Positions 7,812 to 15,831 of a stretch of 64,000 nt of DNA are shown here, in pieces. The translations under genes were made by a program, and so were the position numbers. The notes under the pieces are model-generated. The model saw only the letters and a program-made list of their open reading frames with translations. It did not search any database and was not told where the DNA came from. Origin of the DNA: Actinosynnema pretiosum. Lineage in GTDB: Bacteria; Actinomycetota; Actinomycetes; Mycobacteriales; Pseudonocardiaceae. Location: the NCBI RefSeq assembly GCF_024171695.1, contig NZ_JAMTCF010000018.1:124001-188000 (forward strand), written 5' to 3'. Within the stretch, counting starts at the first letter, position 1. Each line of letters opens with the position of its first letter.

Positions 7812-8513
7812 TCAACCCTCCCAGCGCCACACCAGCGGCGGCCGTCCGCCCTTCGCGCGGGCCGCCGCGTGCTGCTCGGTGCGGCGCAGGCCGGGGACGC
7901 GGTCCATCAGCCTGCCCAGGTTCGCCGGGTACGGGCGGTCCCCGGTCAGCGCCTCGGTCACGTCCAGCGCCTGCGCCGTGGTGAACTCCGGCCCGAGCAG
8001 CCCGGCGGTGAACACCGGGTCCCGCCACAGCCGCTCGGCCAGCAGCGCCCGGCAGTCCGCGACGATCCGGTCGTGGTCGAACGCCAGCGGCGGCACCTCG
8101 GACAGCGGGGCCCAGCGCGGCCCGTCCGAGCGCGCCGGGTCGAGCGCCGCCCACAGCGCGACCGACAGCGTCGGGCCGCGCGGGTCGCGGGAGGGCTCGT
8201 CGAACGTGGCCAGCTGACCGGTCGCGCGCACCGCCCCCGCCGGGACCCCCAGCTTGCCCGCGACCGCCCGGACCGCCGCCTCGCGCAGCCGCTCGCCCCT
8301 GCCCAGCAGCACGCCGGGCAGCGCGTCCCGCCCGAGGAACGGCTCCAGCTCGCGCCGCGACACCCCGAGCAGCACCGCGCCCGACTCGGCGTCGAACCGC
8401 AGCGCCAGCACGTCGACCGACACCAGCGACGACTCGATGGCACCCGGCGGGACGTCCCCCGGCCGGATGTCCCCCTGCTGGGCGTCCTCGGATTGCGCTT
8501 CCACGGAAGGCAT
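7812..8513 (-). CDS. Nudix-derived, NrtR-like protein with degenerate catalytic box
   Basis: A protein of about 233 residues. The N-terminal two thirds follow the Nudix fold (VSVDVLALRFDAESGAVLLGV ... SVALWAALDP). The last ~80 residues (LWRDPVFTAGLLGPEFTTAQALDVTEALTG...NLGRLMDRVPGL) match the winged-helix end of NrtR-type regulators. The Nudix box reads LPGVLLGRGERLREAAVRAV and then AGKLGV. The REx2EE metal-binding residues are replaced by Arg-Ala and Ala-Gly-Lys, so hydrolysis is unlikely and ligand sensing is more plausible. NrtR proteins control NAD metabolism. The start is ATG 8513; an upstream GTG at 8537 is possible. A hairpin at 8587-8615 separates it from the PurA-like gene. Confidence 0.8.
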   Translation of the reverse strand: MPSVEAQSEDAQQGDIRPGDVPPGAIESSLVSVDVLALRFDAESGAVLLGVSRRELEPFLGRDALPGVLLGRGERLREAAVRAVAGKLGVPAGAVRATGQLATFDEPSRDPRGPTLSVALWAALDPARSDGPRWAPLSEVPPLAFDHDRIVADCRALLAERLWRDPVFTAGLLGPEFTTAQALDVTEALTGDRPYPANLGRLMDRVPGLRRTEQHAAARAKGGRPPLVWRWEG

Positions 8514-8586
8514 TGTCCAGCACTCGCGCCCCACCACACCCCCTGACCTCGTCCCACCCCACCGGAACCACCCCCACCCGCGCGAA

Positions 8587-8615
8587 GGCGGTGGGCGCCC
8601 CCCGCACCCACCGCC
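8587..8615 (-). terminator. hairpin ending the J-kinase/vWA/PurA-like operon
   Basis: GGCGGTGGG (8587-8595) pairs with CCCACCGCC (8607-8615) across an 11-base loop, directly downstream of the PurA-like stop codon. Confidence 0.6.
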
Positions 8616-8630
8616 CCGTGCCGCGACCCC

Positions 8631-9929
8631 TCAGCGCGGCACGGGAACCCGCACCCGGTAGTCCGACCGGTCCGGCCCGGCGCCGGTCACCACGACCGGC
8701 GCGCCCAGCTCCCGCTCCAGCCACCCCACCGGGTCGGCCTGCTCCACCAGCACCGGCTCGACCCGCCCGAGCAGCTCCGCGACCCGTGGATCGGGCGTCG
8801 GACCACCCGGCCCGACCACCTCCTCCAGCCGCGCCACCCGCCGCCCGTCGACCTCGTACGCCTCCGCGACCAGCACCCCGGCCCCCACCGCGTCCAGGTG
8901 CGTCACCGCCAGCCCGTCGACCCCGCCGCACGCGGCCACCGCGTGCCGCAGCAGCACCGCGTCCAGGTGCCCGGCCCGCCACGCCCCCTGGTACCGCCCG
9001 ATCCCGTTGTGCCGCTCCGGGAACCGCGCCGCGACGGCGGCGTCCTCGGTCGGCATCGGCCCCGCGCCGTGCCGGGTCTGGTAGGTCCGCGTCACCCCGA
9101 CCACCCGCGCCGGGAGCCCGCCGAGCAGCGCCCGCGCGTTGTCCGGGGTGACCGTCGACCAGGTGGTGTGCGGGTGGAAGCCGCGCCACTGGTCCAGCAG
9201 CACCCCCTGCGCCCCCTCGAACACCAGCCGCCCCCGCGCGGCCAGTCGCCCCACCTCGTCGTCCCCGGTGATCCGCACCGCGTCGGCGAAGTCCCGGTAC
9301 ATCGACACCAGCTCGGCCACCGACCAGCGCGCGGTCGCGAGCGGCGCGTAGAACCGGGCCAGCGCGTCGAGCTTGCGCCGCAGCACGTCCGGCCGCAGGC
9401 AGTCGGCGACCACCGGCGCGTCCCCGAACGCCCCGAGCACCTCCTGCCCCTCCACCACGTCCCCGACCCGCGCCGCGCGCTCGGACAGCAGCGAGTACCA
9501 GACCGTCTCCCCGATGCCCTTGCCGCACGACCCGTGCCTGCCCGCGCCCCTGGCGTCCTCCCGCGCCCGGTTCGCCAGCACGTGGAACGGCGTGGTCAGC
9601 AGCGCCCCGCCCGCCACCGACACCAGCGACAGCGGGTCGGGCACCCCGATCCCGGCCAGCTCCCGCGCCTCGGCGGCCAGCGCCATCGGCTCGACCAGCA
9701 CGTGCGGCGACAGCCAGGTCGGCACGCCCGCGAGCGTGCCCGACCCGAACTGGCTGAACGTGTGGTGCCGGTCCCCGTCGACCACGTTGTGCGCGGCCTG
9801 CGCGCCCCCGTTGAACCGCACCACCGCCGAGGTCTCCCCGGCCCGGCACAGCGCGTCCACGACCGCGCCCTTGCCCTCGTCGCCGAAGCCGAGGCCAACG
9901 ACGACGACGTGGTCAGACGAGGCTGACAT
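8631..9929 (-). CDS. divergent adenylosuccinate synthetase (PurA)-like enzyme
   Basis: A 432-residue P-loop NTPase of the PurA fold, but not ordinary PurA. Retained: the phosphate loop VGLGFGDEGKGAVVD with the catalytic D17, the H47 of GGAQAAHNVV, GKGIGET, FEGAQGVLLD, and TRTYQTRHGAGPMPTE. Altered: the IMP/aspartate-binding parts, where the usual RRCGW-LDAV becomes YQGAWRAGHLDAV and the guanine-specifying TKLD becomes THLD. Its start overlaps the vWA gene by 17 bases, so it is the third gene of a coupled operon with a vWA protein and a J-domain pseudokinase. The context suggests a signalling or stress role, with ligation of an amino acid to a nucleotide as a possible activity. Substrate unknown. 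Confidence 0.85.
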   Translation of the reverse strand: MSASSDHVVVVGLGFGDEGKGAVVDALCRAGETSAVVRFNGGAQAAHNVVDGDRHHTFSQFGSGTLAGVPTWLSPHVLVEPMALAAEARELAGIGVPDPLSLVSVAGGALLTTPFHVLANRAREDARGAGRHGSCGKGIGETVWYSLLSERAARVGDVVEGQEVLGAFGDAPVVADCLRPDVLRRKLDALARFYAPLATARWSVAELVSMYRDFADAVRITGDDEVGRLAARGRLVFEGAQGVLLDQWRGFHPHTTWSTVTPDNARALLGGLPARVVGVTRTYQTRHGAGPMPTEDAAVAARFPERHNGIGRYQGAWRAGHLDAVLLRHAVAACGGVDGLAVTHLDAVGAGVLVAEAYEVDGRRVARLEEVVGPGGPTPDPRVAELLGRVEPVLVEQADPVGWLERELGAPVVVTGAGPDRSDYRVRVPVPR

Positions 9930-10893
9930 CGTCCGGCCCGTCCAGCGCCGGGGGAGCGGCCGAGGTGGCCACCGACCGCGCCCCGACCTTCTGCAGCGCC
10001 TTGCCGACCGACCTGCTCTCCGCGCCCGACCCGACCTCGGCCAGGTCCACCATCGCCTGGTCCAGGTCGACGACCCGCTCCTCCAGCCCGATGGTCGCCG
10101 CGATCAGCTCGCACACCGCGCCGGGGTCGTCCAGCTTCAGGAAGTTCTGCCCCAGCAGCCCGCGCCAGTGGTCGCCGATCTCCGGGTCGTCGAAGTAGTG
10201 CGACTGCTTCGGCAGCACGAAGTACACGTGCCAGCGCCGCGCCAGCTCCCGGTACACCGACGCCGGGTCGACGTCCTGGCCGAGGTCGTCGCCGATGATC
10301 CGCTTGATGTGCCTGGCCTCCAGCCTCGGCTTGTTCAGCTCGTCGCCGATCAGGAACAGGTAGCCCTTGCGCCCGCGCTTGCTCCAGGCGTCGGTCTCCA
10401 CGTGCCTGGCCATGAAGTAGGCGGCCAGCTCGTACGACTCGCTCTTCTGACCGCCGCCGTTGCCCTCCAGGAAGATGTTCCGCAGCTGCTCGTCCATCCG
10501 GTTGTCCGACTCGAACTGCCCCACCTGCAGCGGGACCCGGTCGCTGTCGGCGTCGCCGATGCCGCCGAACAGCACCTGCGGGTCGCTCAGGTAGCCCTTG
10601 CGCTTGATCAGCCCGTGCAGCTTGCCGAGCTTGCCCTGCATGATCCGGGGCACCTGCCCCATCGAGCCGGTCACGTCGAACAGCACCGCGATGGGCGTCG
10701 AGTCGGCGTGCTCGTCCGAGTCGCGGCACTCGCGGGCCACCACGCCGTGCGGGTCGAGCGAGGGGTGGGCCTTCCAGTCGGCCGACGGCTTGCCGCGCGT
10801 GGCGCTGGTGTAGCCGAAGTCCGAGATGCCCTTGGCCGCGCGGAAGGTGCGCGCCGCCGCGAAGGCGTTGTCGTCCCAGCTGCCGTGTCCCAT
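9913..10893 (-). CDS. vWA-domain protein (TerY/TerF-like context)
   Basis: A cytosolic protein of 326 residues. After ~65 N-terminal residues (TFRAAKGISDFGYTSATRG...), a von Willebrand A domain begins with an intact MIDAS, D73-x-T75-x-S77 in VLFDVTGSMGQVP. A conserved GGIGDAD segment and the FLIGDE strand follow. The C-terminal 60 residues are helical. vWA proteins bind partners through the metal in the MIDAS. The ATG at 10893 sits one base after the upstream kinase stop and has AAGGAG in the preceding codons. The triad with a kinase-like gene recalls TerY-P stress modules, but here a PurA-like enzyme stands where a PP2C phosphatase would be expected. Confidence 0.88.
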   Translation of the reverse strand: MGHGSWDDNAFAAARTFRAAKGISDFGYTSATRGKPSADWKAHPSLDPHGVVARECRDSDEHADSTPIAVLFDVTGSMGQVPRIMQGKLGKLHGLIKRKGYLSDPQVLFGGIGDADSDRVPLQVGQFESDNRMDEQLRNIFLEGNGGGQKSESYELAAYFMARHVETDAWSKRGRKGYLFLIGDELNKPRLEARHIKRIIGDDLGQDVDPASVYRELARRWHVYFVLPKQSHYFDDPEIGDHWRGLLGQNFLKLDDPGAVCELIAATIGLEERVVDLDQAMVDLAEVGSGAESRSVGKALQKVGARSVATSAAPPALDGPDDVSLV

Positions 10894-10894
10894 G

Positions 10895-11902
10895 TCAGGC
10901 TCCTTGGTCGGTCATCGAGAACGGGCGGAACACCCGTGGTCCGTAGAGGTCGTCGAGCAGGTCGTCGTACTCGTCGAGCAGGTCGGCCGCCTCCGGCCGG
11001 GCCGAGGGGACGTCCTGCGAGCACCCCTCGGCGAACAGGCGTTGGCGGTGCTCGCCGGGGGCGAGCAGGTCGAGCATCAGCGCGTGCGCCATCCACACGT
11101 CGGTGGCGCCGGTGAGCGCCTCGCCCGCCGCGACCTCCGGCGGGTAGGCGGTGGTCCGGTCGCGGGCCAGCGGGCGCTGGCCGCGTTCGACGGCGAACGA
11201 CCAGCCCGCGAGCACCACCCCGTGCCGCTCGGGGTGGACCAGCACGTTGTCGGCGGTGATCGCGCCGTGCACCAGGCCCGCGAGGTGGGCGCCCGCGACC
11301 GCGCGCAGCAGCCTGCGGTGCATCCACGCCCAGTCGCGCCCGTCCAGGCCGCCGGGGTGGGCGCTCTTGACCTCGGCGAGGGTGTGGAAGCCGTCGACCA
11401 GCGGGGCCAGCACGGTGAACGCGCGCTCGCCGCGCCCGACCTCGCCGGAGGCGTCGACCAGCCTCGGGAAGTACGGGGCGAGCCAGCGGTGCTCGGCGGT
11501 GAGGCGGCCCAGCGCGGTGAGCGCGTCCTGCTCGGCCAGCAGCAGCGGGCTCAGCGCCGGGTTGCGCACGACCTTGACCACCTCGGGGCCGTCGGTCAGG
11601 TACACGTTCGCGACGCTGCCGACCCGGTGCAGCGCCCCGGTGCGGTAGGCGCGGCGGGCGGTGCGCAGCTCGACCGAAGCCGACCCCGAACCCGACCACT
11701 CGTCGTGCAGCCGGGTGACCTCCGAGGCCGCGGCGTGCGCCCGGTGGTCGTCCGGGCCGGTGCGGTCGGGGTGCAGCGCGACCAGCAGGTCCCGCCACAG
11801 CCGGTGAGCCGACTTCGCGCGATCGGGGGAGAAGTCCCCGAACAGCCCAGTCGAAGAGTTGGCGCCCTCGACCAGCCTGAGGGCTTCGTCCCTGGTGAAC
11901 AT
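10895..11902 (-). CDS. J-domain/pseudokinase fusion protein
   Basis: A protein of 335 residues. Residues 33-70 (HRLWRDLLVALHPDRTG...) carry the HPD tripeptide (44-46) of DnaJ J-domains, which stimulates Hsp70 ATPase. From about residue 85 a protein-kinase fold follows with a possible ATP-binding Lys (VVKVV, K110). The catalytic loop reads VHGAITADNVLV, so the HRD Asp is Ala214 although Asn219 remains. The DFG position reads LAGW, so the metal-binding Asp is also missing. Phosphotransfer is therefore unlikely. It is the first gene of the operon, one base upstream of the vWA gene. There is no Shine-Dalgarno sequence before ATG 11902, and the promoter position fits a leaderless mRNA. Confidence 0.82.
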   Translation of the reverse strand: MFTRDEALRLVEGANSSTGLFGDFSPDRAKSAHRLWRDLLVALHPDRTGPDDHRAHAAASEVTRLHDEWSGSGSASVELRTARRAYRTGALHRVGSVANVYLTDGPEVVKVVRNPALSPLLLAEQDALTALGRLTAEHRWLAPYFPRLVDASGEVGRGERAFTVLAPLVDGFHTLAEVKSAHPGGLDGRDWAWMHRRLLRAVAGAHLAGLVHGAITADNVLVHPERHGVVLAGWSFAVERGQRPLARDRTTAYPPEVAAGEALTGATDVWMAHALMLDLLAPGEHRQRLFAEGCSQDVPSARPEAADLLDEYDDLLDDLYGPRVFRPFSMTDQGA

Positions 11903-11908
11903 AGTTTG

Positions 11909-11937
11909 AGTTTAGGTGACTTAAACCGGTCGTGCAA
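11909..11937 (-). promoter_or_regulatory. sigma-A-type promoter of the J-kinase operon with overlapping inverted repeat
   Basis: On the minus strand TTGCAC (11937-11932) and TAAACT (11914-11909) are separated by exactly 17 bases. The predicted start site falls at or next to the ATG at 11902, which lacks a Shine-Dalgarno sequence, so the transcript is probably leaderless. The inverted repeat GTTTA-N7-TAAAC (11910-11926) overlaps the -10 box and could be an operator. Confidence 0.55.
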
Positions 11938-12508
11938 CCCTTTCGGGCGAAGTGGGCGTTCATAGGGGTGAGGACTCTTGTGGCAACGGAGTGATCTGTG
12001 CCGATCACGGCTAACGTCCGGGCCGGACGCGGAGACATCCGTCCAGAACCGTGATCACCCGAACCCCGTCCCCACCCACCCCTGCCTGAAGCAGCCGTCC
12101 CGCCGATTGCCAGAGTCCTGGCTAGGGCGACGTCCCTACCCGTCGCCCGCGCACCACCCGCCGCGGCGTCCTACCCGCCTCGGCGCCCGCAAGGCGCGCG
12201 ACGTCCTACCCCGCCGCGCGAGCACCGCCCCGCCCTGCCCGCCCACCACCGCACCAGCCCTGCCGACTGCACCAGCCCTGCCGACTGCGCGCCCCTGCCG
12301 CCGCACGAGTCCTCGTCCCGCCGCACGAGCCCAGGAGAAGAACCCGGTGAAGCCGTTGACCCCGACCCGACCGATGAGCACCTGCGCGGTCACGCCCCGC
12401 CCCAAACCCGTCCGGCTGCCCGCGCGCGGGTTGCAGAGCCGGTCGTCCCGGCCGAGGCGCTGAGCGCCGCTCATGATCTACTTGCGCCCCCTGCGAATGG
12501 AGGCGCGA
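11938..12508. other. gene-free region with short imperfect repeats
   Basis: No frame here shows convincing coding bias. Between 12130 and 12215 the motif GACGTCCTACCC / GGCGTCCTACCC occurs three times. At 12255-12300 CCCTGCCGACTGC repeats. The rest is C-rich. It probably carries the promoter of the 12509 gene, which I cannot place. GGAGG at 12499-12503 is that gene's ribosome binding site. Confidence 0.5.
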
Positions 12509-12973
12509 GTGCCGGAACTGTTGTTGCGCAACGGAATCAACCCCGAAGACCCGGACGCCCCGGTGCTCCTCGTGATCATCGATCCCGAGCGGTCACCGGG
12601 CGAGCGCGCGGTCTGCCTGCTGGGCAACCACGGCTACGAGCGGGACAACGCCCTCTACCTGGTCCCGACCGACGGCTGGGCGGAGCGCGCGCTCGACGGG
12701 GGCTCCCTCGTGGTCGACCTGGTCGCCTACCCGCTGGTCCTCGGCGGCTACGACCTGGACCTCGGCCTGTTCACCGAGCCCGCCGCCCAGGACGCCGACG
12801 CGGTCCGGCTGCTGCGCGTCACCGGCGAGGTCGACGCCACCGAGCTGCCCGAGGCCACCGTCGTGGTCGCGGTCTCCGAGGGCGCCACCGTCGACGACGT
12901 CGTCGAGGAGCTGCGCTCGGGCGAGCTGTGGCCGGTGGTCCTCGCCCCGGCCAGAGCTCCCGAGGAGGGCTGA
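12509..12973 (+). CDS. hypothetical protein co-translated with the Vgb-like gene
   Basis: I do not recognise this 154-residue protein. It looks soluble, acidic and alpha/beta: strands VLLVIIDPE, RAVCLLGNHG, SLVVDLVAYPLVLG, ATVVVAVSEG and WPVVLAPA alternate with short helices. A GTG at 12509 has GGAGG 5 bases upstream and is preferred over ATG 12473 and ATG 12497, neither of which has a good site. Its stop overlaps the next start (TGATG at 12971-12975), so it is translationally coupled to the Vgb-like propeller. Biased codon use supports a real gene. Confidence 0.7.
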   Translation: MPELLLRNGINPEDPDAPVLLVIIDPERSPGERAVCLLGNHGYERDNALYLVPTDGWAERALDGGSLVVDLVAYPLVLGGYDLDLGLFTEPAAQDADAVRLLRVTGEVDATELPEATVVVAVSEGATVDDVVEELRSGELWPVVLAPARAPEEG

Positions 12974-13830
12974 TGCGGGTCACCACCTTCCCGGTGCCCG
13001 GCGCGGACGGCCCCTACGGCGTCGCGGTCGGCCCGGACGGCGCGATCTGGTTCACCGAGGTCGGCGCGGGCAGGCTCGGCCGGATGACCACCGACGGCGA
13101 GCACACCCCGGTGCCGCTCAAGCTGTCCCCGTGCGCGCCGACCGTGCTCACCGCCACCGACGACGCCCTGTGGTTCACCGACTTCCGCCACCACCGCCTC
13201 GGCCGCACCACCCCGGCCGGGCGCACCACCGCCGTCGACCTGCCCGGCGCCGGTCCGTACGGGGTGACCGGCGGCCCGGACGGCGCGGTGTGGTGCACCG
13301 CCGCCACCACCGGCAAGATCGGCCGGATCGAGGCGGGCCGCGCCACCTGGTTCGACCTGCCGGTCGGCAGCTTCCCCGCCATGATCACCACCGGCCCGGA
13401 CGGGGCGCTGTGGTGCACGCTCAACCAGGCGGGCGCGATCGCCAGGCTGAGCGTGGACGGCGAGCTGCGCGTCCACCCGCTGCCCACCCCCGGCGCGGGT
13501 CCCGTCGGCATCACCGCCACCGCCGACGCGGTGTGGTTCACCGAGGTGCTGGCCGGGCGGATCGGCCGGATCACCCCGGACGGCGAGGTCACCGAGTTCG
13601 CGCTGCCCGACCCCGGCGCCCGCCCGCACGCCATCGCCGAGGGCCCGGACGGGGCGCTGTGGTTCACCGAGTGGGCCACCGCCGCCGTCACCCGCATCAC
13701 CCCGGACGGCGAGCTCACCGGCACCGCCGCCCTGCCGCCCGGCAGCGAGCCGCACGGCATCGCGCTCGGCCCGGACGGCGCGCTGTGGACGGCCCTGGAG
13801 TCCGGGGCGCTCGCCCGCGTCGAGCCCTGA
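12973..13830 (+). CDS. virginiamycin B lyase (Vgb)-like beta-propeller
   Basis: A protein of 285 residues with about seven ~40-residue blades built on GPDGAIWFTE...GRLGR and similar (GPDGAVWCTAATTGKIGRI, TADAVWFTEVLAGRIGRI). This is the layout of streptogramin B lyases, which linearise the depsipeptide by elimination. The HAIAEGPDGALWFTEW segment near the C-terminus carries the His and Glu expected near the metal site of that family. No signal peptide is present, so it acts in the cytosol. True lyase activity cannot be assumed, because many Vgb-like propellers in actinomycetes have no known substrate. The ATG overlaps the preceding stop codon. Confidence 0.88.
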   Translation: MRVTTFPVPGADGPYGVAVGPDGAIWFTEVGAGRLGRMTTDGEHTPVPLKLSPCAPTVLTATDDALWFTDFRHHRLGRTTPAGRTTAVDLPGAGPYGVTGGPDGAVWCTAATTGKIGRIEAGRATWFDLPVGSFPAMITTGPDGALWCTLNQAGAIARLSVDGELRVHPLPTPGAGPVGITATADAVWFTEVLAGRIGRITPDGEVTEFALPDPGARPHAIAEGPDGALWFTEWATAAVTRITPDGELTGTAALPPGSEPHGIALGPDGALWTALESGALARVEP

Positions 13831-14159
13831 CCCGCTTCCCGGCGGGCGAACAATCCTCGGCCGCCGGGAAAGCGCTGTCAACGGACTTCGCGGACTTCAC
13901 CTGAACCGGGTCGCGGCGGGGTGAGGTGAATTCCCGCACGCACTTCGGGCAAGCGGCCTGCGCAGGTGTGCTGAACTGCGTCGATGACTCTCCGGCGCAC
14001 GTTCTCCGATTACCCGCAGATATCCCCTCCGGGGTCACCTCGCCCCCGCTCGGGCACTGTGTGGCGACGCCCGATGCCGGCAGCGTGAATTCCCGTCCGG
14101 ACGGCCGCCCGAGCACGGGCCGAGCCGAGGACGCTCGATCTCGGAGGGGAATTCCGACC
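13831..14159. other. intergenic region upstream of the PLL-type lectin
   Basis: No gene is visible in these ~330 bases. GGAGGGG at 14142-14148 is the ribosome binding site of the lectin. GAATTCCCG at about 13928 and GAATTCCCG at about 14086 form a 158-base-spaced direct repeat; the first is followed by CACGCAC. Promoter hexamers cannot be assigned. Confidence 0.45.
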
Positions 14160-15323
14160 ATGAAAGATCGATTCGCCAGACGACTGCTCGCCGGGGCCGC
14201 GCTCGCCGTGGCCACCCTGCTGCCCGCCGCACCGGGCGCGGTGGCCGAGCCTGCCGATACCCAGCCCGTCGACGCCTCGCCGGTCTCGGCGGGCCCCACC
14301 CTGTCGTCCGCGCAGGGCGTGGGCGACAACCAGGACGGTCGGCTGGAGGTGTTCGCCCGAGGGGGAGACGGGGCGCTGTGGCACATCTGGCAGACCACGC
14401 CGAACGGCGCGTGGGGGAACTGGGCCAGCCTCGGCGGCTGGTTCACCGGGACGCCCGCCGTGGGCAGCAACGAGGACGGCAGGCTGGAGGTGTTCGTGCG
14501 CGGCGGTGACGGCGCGCTCTGGCACATCTGGCAGACGGTCCCCAACGGCGGCTGGAGCGCGTGGGCGAGCCTGGGCGGCTACCTGACCTCGGACCCGGTG
14601 GTGGGCCGCAACGCCGACGGTCGGCTGGAGGCGTTCGCGCTCGGCGGGGACAGCGCGCTCTGGCACATCTGGCAGACCTCGCCTAACAGCGGGTGGGGTG
14701 GCTGGTCGAGCCTGGGTGGCTACCTGACCTCGCCGCCCGCCGTGGGCAGCAACGCGGACGGTCGGCTGGAGGTCTTCGCGCTCGGTGGTGAGAGCGCGTT
14801 GTGGCACATCTGGCAGTCCGCGCCGAACAGCACCTGGAGCGGGTGGTCGAGCCTGGGCGGTTACCTGACGTCCCCGCCCGCCGTGGGCAGCAACGCGGAC
14901 GGTCGGCTGGAGGTCTTCGCGCGCGGTGGCGAGGGAGCGTTGTGGCACATCTGGCAGGCCACGCCGAACGGCTCCTGGAGCGCCTGGAACGGCCTCGGCG
15001 GTTACCTGACCTCGCCGCCCAGCGTGGGCAGCAACGAGGACGGTCGGCTGGAGGTCTTCGCCCTGGGCGGTGAGAGCGCCCTGTGGCACATCTGGCAGAC
15101 GACGCCCAACGGCTCCTGGGGCGGCTGGTCCAGCCTGGGCGGTTACCTCACCTCGGAACCGACCGTGGCGAGCAACGCCGACGGCCGCCTGGAGGCGTTC
15201 GCGCGCGGCGGTGACAACGCGCTGTGGCACATCTGGCAGACCTCGCCCAACAGCACCTGGGGAAGCTGGTCCAGCCTCGGCGGCTACCTGACCCGCGCGG
15301 GGACCGGGCAGGCGGCGGCCTGA
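14160..15323 (+). CDS. secreted seven-bladed PLL-type lectin
   Basis: A protein of 387 residues with a clear signal peptide ([24 protein letters not shown], ending about residue 27). From about residue 55 it consists of seven near-identical 47-residue repeats. Each reads DGRLE(V/A)F(A/V)xGGxxALWHIWQ, then PNxxWxxWxxLGGYLT. This matches the Photorhabdus PLL/DUF346 fold, a seven-bladed fucose-binding propeller with sugar sites between blades. The strict repeat identity at both protein and DNA level implies recent duplication or gene conversion. ATG 14160 follows GGAGGGG. It stands alone and ends at a strong hairpin. Confidence 0.9.
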   Translation: MKDRFARRLLAGAALAVATLLPAAPGAVAEPADTQPVDASPVSAGPTLSSAQGVGDNQDGRLEVFARGGDGALWHIWQTTPNGAWGNWASLGGWFTGTPAVGSNEDGRLEVFVRGGDGALWHIWQTVPNGGWSAWASLGGYLTSDPVVGRNADGRLEAFALGGDSALWHIWQTSPNSGWGGWSSLGGYLTSPPAVGSNADGRLEVFALGGESALWHIWQSAPNSTWSGWSSLGGYLTSPPAVGSNADGRLEVFARGGEGALWHIWQATPNGSWSAWNGLGGYLTSPPSVGSNEDGRLEVFALGGESALWHIWQTTPNGSWGGWSSLGGYLTSEPTVASNADGRLEAFARGGDNALWHIWQTSPNSTWGSWSSLGGYLTRAGTGQAAA

Positions 15324-15329
15324 CACCGC

Positions 15330-15361
15330 GGGGCGCGGCGGTCCGGGGACCGCCGCGCCCC
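15330..15361. terminator. bidirectional hairpin terminator
   Basis: GGGGCGCGGCGGTC (15330-15343) pairs perfectly with 15348-15361 around a 4-base loop, between the convergent lectin and DUF6221-like genes. Confidence 0.85.
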
Positions 15362-15366
15362 ACCCG

Positions 15367-15693
15367 TCAGACCCGCGTGCGCCACTCCTCCTGCCACCCC
15401 ACCCGCGCCTCGTACACGGTCGCCAGCAGCCGCAGCGTCGGCTCGTCCGCGAGCCGCTCCACCTCCTCGCGCAGCAGCTCCGCCTTCCGCTGGAACGGCA
15501 CCAGCGCCTCGTCCTCGGTGGCCGCCACCCCGCCGCCGGTCAGCAGCAGCCCGCGCCCGTCGTCGGTGCGCAGCAGGCTCAGCCGCCCCTGCTGCTCGGC
15601 CTCCACCAGCAGCGGGACCTTGCCCTGCTCGGCCCGGCGCTCGTCCTCGGCCAAGCCCTCCAGCACGAACCGCCGCATCTCCTGTTCACCCAT
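15367..15693 (-). CDS. DUF6221-like small protein
   Basis: A 108-residue acidic, mostly helical protein. The ending (EPTLRLLATVYEARVGWQEEWR) and the start (MRRFVLEGLAEDERRAEQG) fit the actinobacterial DUF6221 pattern of an N-terminal FL-x-x-L-DEDE helix and a C-terminal LLALPY-x-x-H-x-x-Y-x-EEW helix. The central part differs: a beta segment RLSLLRTDDGRGLLLTGGGV. The start is taken as ATG 15693; in-frame ATG 15678 is the alternative. Function unknown. Confidence 0.6.
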   Translation of the reverse strand: MGEQEMRRFVLEGLAEDERRAEQGKVPLLVEAEQQGRLSLLRTDDGRGLLLTGGGVAATEDEALVPFQRKAELLREEVERLADEPTLRLLATVYEARVGWQEEWRTRV

Positions 15694-15831
15694 GCCCCAC
15701 GGTTCTCCACAACCACACCCGTTCAACCCCACCCGTTCGTCCGCGCCCCGGTCCACGATGTGGTCCCGGTTGGACAGCGGGTCCGCCCCGGACGGATGAT
15801 CCCTCCCGGTTTCCGGCCAGGAGGAGGGCGC

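Noticed and set aside
8631-9929. Housekeeping adenylosuccinate synthetase purA
   Set aside because: Substrate-binding segments differ from PurA and the gene sits in a vWA/pseudokinase operon.
11978-12463. 161-codon open frame on the plus strand
   Set aside because: Low-complexity Pro/Arg/Ala content, no ribosome binding site and no codon bias; it is an effect of high GC.
12973-13830. Confirmed streptogramin resistance gene
   Set aside because: The propeller matches the Vgb fold, but activity on streptogramin B cannot be inferred from fold alone.
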